NCBI GenBank assembly: GCA_905207535.1
Contig: CAJLLX010000010.1
Location: 1-31,578 of the forward strand
DNA from: an uncultured Muribaculaceae bacterium
GTDB lineage: Bacteria; Bacteroidota; Bacteroidia; Bacteroidales; Muribaculaceae
Direction: 5' to 3'
DNA length: 31,578 bases
In this document: positions 17,468-25,189 of the stretch, piece after piece
Layout of the letters: every line of letters begins with the position of its first letter
How positions within the stretch are numbered: position 1 is the first letter of the stretch
Position numbers and translations under genes: made by a program
Notes under the pieces: model-generated
What the model was told of the DNA's origin: nothing
The model's database searches: none
Seen by the model: only the letters and a program-made list of their open reading frames with translations

Positions 17468-20400
17468 ATGGTAAAACTCAGTGCATCAGGGATCAAGTAT
17501 ATCGCGCTACTGTTAGCGATACTACTCTCTACGCCGGCTTACGCCGAAATCCTCAAAGTCACCGGACGTGTGCAGGATCAGGAAGGTGAGCCCCTTATTG
17601 GCGTAACAGTCGCCCAGAAGGACGACCCCAAGAATGGCGTTGCTACCGATATCAACGGTACGTACAATCTCTCTATCAAGCGTGGCGCTACCATTAGAGT
17701 GAGCTATCTCGGCTATGAGCCCGAGGAGAAGAAAGCCAACGCCACCACCATCGACTTCATCATGAAAGAGAATGTGACCTCGCTCGATGAAGTAGTGGTA
17801 ACCGGCTACACTACCCAGAAAAAGATATCAGTGCTCGGCGCTCAGTCTACACTCAAGATGGAGCACGTGAAAGCTCCGGTATCCAACATGACCAACGTGC
17901 TTGCCGGCCGCGTAGCCGGTGTGGTAGCCATGCAGCGCACCGGCCTTCCCGGCCAGGACGACGCCGACATCTGGATCCGCGGTCTCAGCACTCTCACCAA
18001 CCGCAACGAGGGTCCTCTCGTGCTTGTCGACGGTATCGAGCGTAGCTTCTCGCAGCTCGACCCCGAGGACATCGAGTCGATCACCGTGCTCAAGGACGCA
18101 GCCTCCACGGCCGTCTACGGTGTGCGAGGCGGCAACGGTGTGATCATCATCACCACCAAGCCCGGTGAAGCAGGCACACCCAAATTCTCTTTCGACATCT
18201 ATCAGGGCATCACACAGCTCACCAAAGTGCCGGAGCTTGTCGACGGTATCGACTACATGAACTGTGTCAACGAAGCCTACTACAACACCAAGGGCGCTAT
18301 CTTCTACAAGCCCAACTATATCACCAACACCAAGATCGCCAACGGCTATCCTCTCACAGCCGACGAGCAGGCCTACGCCGCCACGGTGGCCGGTGACCCC
18401 ACCATCAACAAATATCTCTACCCCAGCGTCAACTGGATGGACGAGATGTATCACAAGTACGGATACAACGGACGCTACAACGTCAACATCCGAGGCGGTG
18501 CCCCCAACGCCACCTACTATGTATCTCTCTCGTATTACAACGAGAAGGGTATGACAAAGAAGGACCCCAAGCAGGACTATTCTTCCGAAATCACCTACGA
18601 CCGCTACAACTTCCTTACCAACATCAACCTCAAGGCCACCAAGACCACTAAGGTGGATATAGGTGTGAACGGCTGGATCACCGGCGGCAACTATCCCGAG
18701 GTGGGCATCGAAGATATCTTCCGCCAGGCCATGCGCACCAACCCCGTGATCTACCCCGTGCAGTATCCCAACGGCGAGAACCCCGGTATCTCGCCCGACA
18801 ACCGCGAGCTCGACTCACCCTGGGTGACCCTTACACGCCGCGGCTATCAGACAAAGAACAACACTCAGGTAAATACCAACCTGAAACTTACCCAGGATCT
18901 CGGGTTCTGGAACTGGTCGAAAGGCCTGGATGCACGTGTGCTTATCTCCTTCGACGTGCGCGCTAATCAGGAAGTGCACTACAAGGTGGACGACAGCACC
19001 TGGGCTCCCACAGCCACCCAGGATCCCACCACCGGCACATGGGTGAACGACGAATTCATGTACGACCCCGACGGCAATCTGCTGCTCTCCGAGAAATACA
19101 AAGGCAACAAGAGCATGTCGGTGCAGTCCGATAAATGGGTTTACCGCACATTCTACCTTGAGGCAGCCCTCAACTACAACCGTCAGTTCGCACGCAAGCA
19201 CAATGTCACCGCTCTGGCCCTCTTCACCATGCGCAGCTATCTCGACGCCAACAACGGCGACCTCTTCTCCACCCTGCCCCACAAGCAGCAGAGTATAGCG
19301 CTCCGTGCATCGTACGACTTCGACCGCCGCTATTTCGTAGAGTTCAACGGCGGCTACACCGGCTCGGAAAACTTCCTCAAAGGCCACCGCTTCGGCTTCT
19401 TCCCCGCAGTGGCAGCCGGCTGGGTGCCCTCCAACGAACCGTGGTGGGAGCCGCTGAGCCCGGTGATTTCCTTCTTCAAGATCCGTTACTCCTACGGTGT
19501 GGTTGGTAACGACTCCTCCAACGGACGTTTTACCTATTTCGCCAAGCTCAAAAACGACGGCCTCAATTTCACCAACTACTGGACAAGCAACGGCGCTACC
19601 CGCCGCTGGTTCTATGAGTCATACGGCTACGAGCCCATGTGGTCGCGCGTACACAAGCACGACCTCGGTATCGAGCTCAATTTCTTCAACAACGACCTCA
19701 CCCTCGTTGTGGACCTCTTCAAGGAGAAACGCGACCACATCTTCGTGGAGCGTACCAACCTCCCCTTCCTCGCCGGTCTTGAGGCCAATCCGTATGCCAA
19801 CATAGGCGTGGTAGAAAACAAGGGTTTTGAAATCTCGGCAGAATACTCCAAGCGTTTCGGCAACGACTGGCTGATCTCGCTGCGCGGCAACATGACCTAC
19901 AATAAGGACGAGGTAATCGAGAACGCTCAGGCCACTCCCGCCTATCCCTGGCTCGACCGTCGCGGCCACAATGTGCTCGCAAAGTGGGGCTTCGTAGCCG
20001 AAGGCCTCTACACAAGCAAGGAGCAGATCCAGGAGCGCGGCATCACACAGTTCGGTGAGACCTATCCCGGCCAGCTCGTGAAGCCCGGCGACATCATGTA
20101 CAAGGACCTCAACGGCGACGGCCATATCGACGATTACGACAAGACCTGCATCTCGCGCGGCGATATCCCGCAGATCTACTACGGCTTCGGCGGCGACTTC
20201 CGCTACAAGAACATCGGTCTGGGTTTGCTCTTCCAGGGTACGGCCCGCGCCGACCGCCTGCTTGGCGATGGTAACGATGCAGACGGTATCAAACCCTTCC
20301 AGAGCTCAAGCGGCGGCGGTACAGTCTATGCCAACATCTCCGACCGCTGGGATCCCGAGAACCCCGAAAAGACCGACGTGTTCTATCCCCGTCTGGCATG

Positions 20401-20677
20401 GGGCGCTACCGATCCCTCCAACGAGAACAACTTCAAGACCAGCACATGGTGGAAGAAAGATATGAGCTTCCTCCGCCTGAAACAGTTCACAGTCTCGTTC
20501 TATTTCCCCAAAGCATGGCAGAAGAGCATCTTCAAGGGGGGGCGCTTCTACTTCATGGGTGAGAATGTGTTTACAATCAGCAAGTTCAAGCTGTGGGATC
20601 CCGAGCTCAATACCAACAACGGTATTAAGTATCCTAACGTACGCACCTTCTCCATCGGTGTCAACTTCAACATCTAA
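17468..20677 (+). CDS. SusC/RagA TonB-dependent oligosaccharide transporter
   Basis: The 1069-residue outer-membrane transporter starts MVKLSASGIKYIALL; the upstream in-frame ATG at 17423 lies in the terminator hairpin zone and is rejected. A signal peptide ending TPAYA is followed by a carboxypeptidase-regulatory-like domain (about 29-105, VTGRVQDQEGEPLIGVTV) and a TonB box region (SLDEVVVTGY). The plug carries the SusC hallmarks PLVLVDGIER and DAASTAVYGVRGGNGVIIIT, and a 22-strand barrel ends in FSIGVNFNI. With SusD it imports oligosaccharides energised by TonB. Thirteen bp separate it from susD, so they are co-transcribed. No -7 box lies between the terminator and the gene, so read-through or attenuation may control it. 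A mannan fragment is the inferred cargo. Confidence 0.97.
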   Translation: MVKLSASGIKYIALLLAILLSTPAYAEILKVTGRVQDQEGEPLIGVTVAQKDDPKNGVATDINGTYNLSIKRGATIRVSYLGYEPEEKKANATTIDFIMKENVTSLDEVVVTGYTTQKKISVLGAQSTLKMEHVKAPVSNMTNVLAGRVAGVVAMQRTGLPGQDDADIWIRGLSTLTNRNEGPLVLVDGIERSFSQLDPEDIESITVLKDAASTAVYGVRGGNGVIIITTKPGEAGTPKFSFDIYQGITQLTKVPELVDGIDYMNCVNEAYYNTKGAIFYKPNYITNTKIANGYPLTADEQAYAATVAGDPTINKYLYPSVNWMDEMYHKYGYNGRYNVNIRGGAPNATYYVSLSYYNEKGMTKKDPKQDYSSEITYDRYNFLTNINLKATKTTKVDIGVNGWITGGNYPEVGIEDIFRQAMRTNPVIYPVQYPNGENPGISPDNRELDSPWVTLTRRGYQTKNNTQVNTNLKLTQDLGFWNWSKGLDARVLISFDVRANQEVHYKVDDSTWAPTATQDPTTGTWVNDEFMYDPDGNLLLSEKYKGNKSMSVQSDKWVYRTFYLEAALNYNRQFARKHNVTALALFTMRSYLDANNGDLFSTLPHKQQSIALRASYDFDRRYFVEFNGGYTGSENFLKGHRFGFFPAVAAGWVPSNEPWWEPLSPVISFFKIRYSYGVVGNDSSNGRFTYFAKLKNDGLNFTNYWTSNGATRRWFYESYGYEPMWSRVHKHDLGIELNFFNNDLTLVVDLFKEKRDHIFVERTNLPFLAGLEANPYANIGVVENKGFEISAEYSKRFGNDWLISLRGNMTYNKDEVIENAQATPAYPWLDRRGHNVLAKWGFVAEGLYTSKEQIQERGITQFGETYPGQLVKPGDIMYKDLNGDGHIDDYDKTCISRGDIPQIYYGFGGDFRYKNIGLGLLFQGTARADRLLGDGNDADGIKPFQSSSGGGTVYANISDRWDPENPEKTDVFYPRLAWGATDPSNENNFKTSTWWKKDMSFLRLKQFTVSFYFPKAWQKSIFKGGRFYFMGENVFTISKFKLWDPELNTNNGIKYPNVRTFSIGVNFNI

Positions 20678-20690
20678 ACAGACCTGAATT

Positions 20691-22724
20691 ATGAAAACTA
20701 AAATAATCGGATTAGCTCTTCTTGCCGCCGGCATGGTGTCGCTCCCTTCGTGCGACAGCTATTTCGACGATGTGCCCAACAACGCCACAACGCTTGAGGA
20801 TGTGTTCAGCAACCGCGGCATGGCGCTCGGATGGCTTACCAACATATACACATTCTATCCCGACAACACCAACCGCTACGCCGACAACACCGCCATGTAC
20901 TGGAACGGCGGCTCGATCGAGGGCTATCTCCCATGGGACTGGGTGGAGACCCACGACATCGTGCAGGGCTCGCTCACATCGTCGACCGGCTTCGTACAGC
21001 GCCTGTGGAAGCAGTATTATGTCGGTATCAACAACTGCAACATCTATACAGCCAATATAGACCAGTGCAACGGCATGTCGGACGAGGAAAAGGCCATCAC
21101 CAAGGCCGAGGTGCGCGCCTTCCGCGCATATTTCTACCTGCAGCTGGTCAAGCTCTACGGTCCTGTGCCCCTGGTTGGCGACCATGTGAGCGCCAACGAC
21201 GACCCCATTGAGCTGTTCCAGCGCCAGCGCAACACCGTGGATGAGTGCTTCGACTACATCATCTCGGAGTTCAAGGCGGTGCTCGACCAGAATGTGCTCC
21301 TGTCGTCGTTCTCCGCCGACGGATCGAAGGACGACAAGACCCTGGGCAATCTCACTCAGGATGTAGTGGAGATGTTCCTCTGCGACGCCTACCTCTTCCG
21401 TGCCTCGTATCTCTACAACGGCGACACCTACTATCAGAATATGACCAACCCCGACGGCACCGCTCTCTTCCCCGCCGAGCGCAGCGAGCAGAAGTGGCGC
21501 GACCTCAAGGAGCAGGCTCTTAAGATCATCACCAGCGGCAAGTATTCGCTTGTGCTGCGCGACTCTCAGGACCACCTGACCGCCGACCTGGCATCGTCGT
21601 GCCCCTTCAAGTCGGTGTTCTTCGCCTCGATGGGTACCTCCACCAACGAGGAGCTGATCTACGGCCGCACCAACGCCAGCAAAGAGACCTACGCCATGGT
21701 GCCCCGTTTCTCGGGTCTTGCCTCGAGCTATGACAAGGGTGCCGGCGCGCTCACTATCCCTCTGGAATTCGTCGACCTGTATTTCACCAACAAGGGTCTG
21801 CGTATCGACGAGGATCCCGACTATTACACCTATGATGTGAACGATCCTCCCACAGCCAAGCGCGGCGAAAAGGCTCTGGTGAGCACGGCAGCCTATCGCG
21901 ACCCCATCTCGGGCTACGAGTATTTCTCGCCCGTAGCATCGGGCGGCTCGGTAGACTACACCGGCCCCACCTCGATCATGAAGCAGTTCTACAACCGTGA
22001 GGCCCGCTTCTATCTGGCAGTGACCTTCCAGAACCGTCCTTGGAACTTCCAGGGTGGCGCCGCAGTGCAGATGCAGTTCAACGGCAACTCGGGCTCCGAC
22101 GGCCGTACACACGACTATCCCATCTTCGGTACCATCGTTCGCAAGAACTATTATGCAAAGCAGTCGGGCTGGAGCATGAGCTGCGAGTATCGTCTGGCCG
22201 AGGTTTATCTCGACTATGCCGAGGCTTGCGCCGAGCTCGATGAGACCGAGGAAGCCCTCAAGTATGTCAACCAGATCCGCAGCCGCGCCGGCATCGCCCA
22301 GTATGGCGTCAACGCCGGCGATAGGGGCAAGGATGTGCGCCGCCTCGACAAGATTGTCCTCCCCTCCTACGACAAGGAGACCGTGCTCAAGGCTATCTAC
22401 CGCGAGCGTATCCTGGAGCTGGCCTACGAGAACAAGCACTACTTCGACGTGCGCCGCTGGTGTGTAGCCGACGGCAAATGGCGCGGCGGTGCCGAGATGA
22501 CCGACGGCTGGATCTATCCCTCCTACCATATGGGTGGCGAAGGCGGCTCGATGACCGGCTTCAACATCAACAATGTGGGCCAGACCGAGGAAAACAAGAA
22601 TGTCAACTTCTACAAACGTATGACTCAGCAGGAGCGCGTGTTCACACGTCGTATGAACCTGCTCCCCATACCGCAGGAGGATGTGAACCGCAACAAACTG
22701 TGCGTGCAGAATCGCGAATGGTAA
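20691..22724 (+). CDS. SusD/RagB surface glycan-binding lipoprotein
   Basis: The 677-residue lipoprotein has a signal peptide with lipobox LPSC (acylated Cys about residue 22), giving the mature start CDSYFDD. SusD hallmarks include AFRAYFYLQLVKLYGPVPLV (tetratricopeptide-like part), EYRLAEVYLDYAEACAEL, VNQIRSRAGI and RERILELAYENKHYFDVRRW. It is longer than the common 500-600 residues, with extra loops in the middle. SusD caps the SusC barrel outside the outer membrane and hands over glycans. It follows susC by 13 bp and ends at two hairpins, closing the susCD unit. Confidence 0.97.
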   Translation: MKTKIIGLALLAAGMVSLPSCDSYFDDVPNNATTLEDVFSNRGMALGWLTNIYTFYPDNTNRYADNTAMYWNGGSIEGYLPWDWVETHDIVQGSLTSSTGFVQRLWKQYYVGINNCNIYTANIDQCNGMSDEEKAITKAEVRAFRAYFYLQLVKLYGPVPLVGDHVSANDDPIELFQRQRNTVDECFDYIISEFKAVLDQNVLLSSFSADGSKDDKTLGNLTQDVVEMFLCDAYLFRASYLYNGDTYYQNMTNPDGTALFPAERSEQKWRDLKEQALKIITSGKYSLVLRDSQDHLTADLASSCPFKSVFFASMGTSTNEELIYGRTNASKETYAMVPRFSGLASSYDKGAGALTIPLEFVDLYFTNKGLRIDEDPDYYTYDVNDPPTAKRGEKALVSTAAYRDPISGYEYFSPVASGGSVDYTGPTSIMKQFYNREARFYLAVTFQNRPWNFQGGAAVQMQFNGNSGSDGRTHDYPIFGTIVRKNYYAKQSGWSMSCEYRLAEVYLDYAEACAELDETEEALKYVNQIRSRAGIAQYGVNAGDRGKDVRRLDKIVLPSYDKETVLKAIYRERILELAYENKHYFDVRRWCVADGKWRGGAEMTDGWIYPSYHMGGEGGSMTGFNINNVGQTEENKNVNFYKRMTQQERVFTRRMNLLPIPQEDVNRNKLCVQNREW

Positions 22725-22729
22725 CAGCA

Positions 22730-22749
22730 TGATCCCCTCCGGGGGATCA
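22730..22749 (+). terminator. First hairpin after susD
   Basis: TGATCCCC (22730-22737) and GGGGATCA (22742-22749) pair over 8 bp with a 4-nt loop, 5 bp after the susD stop. No T-run follows. It may act with the stronger hairpin just downstream. Confidence 0.5.
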
Positions 22750-22764
22750 GTGTAACACCATAAT

Positions 22765-22802
22765 AGAGGGAGCACCCCCCCCGGACGGGTGCTCCCTCTT
22801 TC
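22765..22802 (+). terminator. Main terminator of susCD
   Basis: AGAGGGAGCACCC (22765-22777) and GGGTGCTCCCTCT (22787-22799) give a perfect 13-bp stem with a 9-nt C-rich loop, followed by a short T-run (CTCTTTCCC). This separates susCD from GH76, which has its own -7 box. Confidence 0.75.
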
Positions 22803-22888
22803 CCTCAAAAATATTAGTATCAATCCCGCAATGAAGTGTAAAAAAACGGATTTTTTTATCCGGCCTCCGGAATCTCCAAACAAATTGC

Positions 22889-22896
22889 TAATTTTG
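22889..22896 (+). promoter_or_regulatory. -7 box of the GH76-protease unit
   Basis: TAATTTTG matches TAnnTTTG exactly. It lies downstream of the susCD terminators and 77 bp before the GH76 start codon, implying a leader of about 70 nt. No clear -33 TTTG is seen at the usual spacing. Confidence 0.5.
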
Positions 22897-22973
22897 CACT
22901 TGCGCAGTGAAGTCTGCACCATAAACACTAATCATAGCCAAAATTTTTTTCATCCGCTTAATTGCAATCACCA

Positions 22974-25142
22974 ATGAAGAAAGTACTCTACTTCTTACTG
23001 TTTTTCTCAGTATTTTTCAATCTCTCGGCACTCGAGCCTGGCAAGACCTACAGCATAAGCCATGGTTCAAAGGCTGTGTTTGTGAGAGATGCCGGCCTGA
23101 AGACCGGAGCAAAAGCCATAATGTGGACCGACACCAAGGTGCCCGCTCAGCGATGGGTGCTCGAGCAGCGCTCCGACGACGACGCCTACCTGCTTCGCAA
23201 CCTCTACAGCGGCTATTATCTGGGTGTGACCGGCACTAAGGCCGGTGCCACTGCCGATCAGAGACTCTACAGCCGTATCCTCTCGCGCTGGACGCTCGAG
23301 GCTTCGGAAAGCGGGTGGATGCTGGTTGCGGCCCGTAGTCCCGAATACTGCCTCGCTGTGGAGTCGAACGAGGAGGGCGCAGGCCTCACTCTGGTGGAGA
23401 AGGCCACGGCCGACCCTGCCAAGTGCGTCTTCACCATAAATGAAAGCGCAGAGACTCCTGAAGCTTACAACGCCGATGTGCGCGACGCCATCATGGACGG
23501 CTTCATCAAGCAGTATTACAATGTTGCCGCCAAAGGCCATGTGCTCGGTGGCGGCGGCTGGTGGGGCGACGCCGAGATGTTCGAGACCATCCTTGATGCG
23601 TTCGCCACTACCGGCGATCCCAAATATAAAGATATTTTCCGCGAGCTTTACGTCAACTTCATCGACCGCAACCGCTCGGACTGGAGCTACAACGAGTACA
23701 ACGACGATATCACATGGATGGTGCTCGCCTGTGCCCGCGCATATCAGTATTTCGGCGACTCGGAGTATCTTAACAATGCCCGCGACAACTATAAGCGCAT
23801 GTACGACCGCGCCCATCAGCGCTTCGGTACCCTCATATGGAAGCAGAGCCAGGAAAACAAGCTGAGCACCAACTCGTGCATCAACTGCCCGGCCACGATT
23901 GCCGCCTGCTACCTCGGACGCCTCACCGGCGACGAGTCGTGGTTCACTAAGGCTATCTCCATCTATGCCGGCCAGCGCAAGCTGCTCTATAACCCCTCCA
24001 ATGGCGAGGTGGCCGACTGCCGCGCATGGAAGTCGGACGGCACCATGGAGAACGACTACAACCATTGGGTGTCGACCTACAATCAGGGCACGATGCTCGG
24101 CGCAGCTCTGGCGCTCTACGACCACACGAAGGACCCCATGTATATGCAGGACGCTAAAAAGATCTACGAGCGCTCGCGCGACGGGCTCACCAATTCGGAC
24201 AAGATCATCTCCGTGTGCCAGACCATCAACGGCGACCTCTGCGGCTTCAAGGGGATCCTCATGCGCTATGTGCGCGAATATGCCGAGGTGAACCACCTCG
24301 AAGAGCCTCTGCTGTGGATGGAGAAAAACGCATGGCATGCCTATCAGAACCGCAACTCGAAGGGGGTAGTATGGTCGGCATGGCTCACCAAGACCAACGA
24401 GAACCTCAAGCGCATGGAGGGTGACAGCGAGAAAAATGTGACCAACGATGCCTTCGGCTCGTCGACTGCCGTGTCGGTGGCTTTCAACGCCCATGTCAAC
24501 CGTCAGTTCAGCAAGAGCGCCCTCGAAGGCCTTGAGGCTAAATATTTCGACGGAATACAGTTCGCCCAGCTCGACGATGAGCTCGCCGACGGCGATACTC
24601 CCAACACCAAAGCCTCATCGTACTCCAACGCCCATATCTGCTTCCGCAATGTAGATTTCGGCACCACAGGACTCGACAAGGCTATCGTACGTGTTAATAC
24701 CACCGGCCGTCGCACCTTTGTCAAGGTCTACGCCGACTCCATTGCCGACGAGACTATGCTGGGCCGCAACGAAGGCTTCCTCGACAGGGAGTGGGCCGAC
24801 GTAGAGATACCGATGAGCAAGTCGCTGACGGGCATACACGACGTGTATGTGCAGTTCGTCGGCATCGGAGTGCAATTCCACAACATGCGCTTCGCCGACA
24901 GCGGTGCCGGAGTGGAGAGCGCCGAGGCCGACAGCCGCAGTACGATGCGCCTCAGCGGCCGCGAGCTGGTAGTGGAGTGCGCCGAAGAGTCGGTGCTCGA
25001 AGTTTACAGCGCCTCCGGCGCTCTGGAGCTGCGCCGCAGCCTGAGCGAGGGCACAAGCACCGTAGAGCTTAAGCCCGGAGTGCACATCTGCCGCCTGGCT
25101 CAGGCGCCGGAGGTTGCACCCTTCAAAGCGATCGTAAAATAA
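22974..25142 (+). CDS. GH76 endo-alpha-1,6-mannanase with ricin-like and CBM6-like modules
   Basis: The 722-residue protein starts MKKVLYFLLFFSVFF, a signal peptide without lipobox. Residues about 20-155 look like a ricin-type beta-trefoil (QRWVLEQ, GYYLGVTG, SRWTLEAS, YCLAVES). Residues about 165-515 are GH76 with the adjacent catalytic aspartates Asp244-Asp245 in YNDDITWMVLACARAY and further family stretches (GGGGWWGDAEM, NHWVSTYNQGTMLGAAL). GH76 cleaves the alpha-1,6-mannan backbone internally. About 519-645 resembles a CBM6 beta-sandwich (FRNVDFGTTGLDKA, DVYVQFVGIGVQFHN). The last 70 residues are a sorting-like tail (LEVYSASGALE, ending AIVK). It is the clearest pointer to alpha-mannan as substrate. 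The protease gene follows after 47 bp and is probably co-transcribed. The trefoil assignment is the least certain part. Confidence 0.93.
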   Translation: MKKVLYFLLFFSVFFNLSALEPGKTYSISHGSKAVFVRDAGLKTGAKAIMWTDTKVPAQRWVLEQRSDDDAYLLRNLYSGYYLGVTGTKAGATADQRLYSRILSRWTLEASESGWMLVAARSPEYCLAVESNEEGAGLTLVEKATADPAKCVFTINESAETPEAYNADVRDAIMDGFIKQYYNVAAKGHVLGGGGWWGDAEMFETILDAFATTGDPKYKDIFRELYVNFIDRNRSDWSYNEYNDDITWMVLACARAYQYFGDSEYLNNARDNYKRMYDRAHQRFGTLIWKQSQENKLSTNSCINCPATIAACYLGRLTGDESWFTKAISIYAGQRKLLYNPSNGEVADCRAWKSDGTMENDYNHWVSTYNQGTMLGAALALYDHTKDPMYMQDAKKIYERSRDGLTNSDKIISVCQTINGDLCGFKGILMRYVREYAEVNHLEEPLLWMEKNAWHAYQNRNSKGVVWSAWLTKTNENLKRMEGDSEKNVTNDAFGSSTAVSVAFNAHVNRQFSKSALEGLEAKYFDGIQFAQLDDELADGDTPNTKASSYSNAHICFRNVDFGTTGLDKAIVRVNTTGRRTFVKVYADSIADETMLGRNEGFLDREWADVEIPMSKSLTGIHDVYVQFVGIGVQFHNMRFADSGAGVESAEADSRSTMRLSGRELVVECAEESVLEVYSASGALELRRSLSEGTSTVELKPGVHICRLAQAPEVAPFKAIVK

Positions 25143-25165
25143 AGAAAAAAATAACTTAAAATATC

Positions 25166-25180
25166 GGGTGAAAAACACCC
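25166..25180 (+). promoter_or_regulatory. Small hairpin before the C10 protease start
   Basis: GGGTG-AAAAA-CACCC forms a 5-bp stem in the 47-bp gap between the GH76 and protease genes, ending 9 bp before the ATG. An overlapping ACAC...GTGT pairing (25175-25188) could compete with it. It may tune translation of the protease; the structure is small. Confidence 0.3.
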
Positions 25181-25189
25181 TCAAGTGTC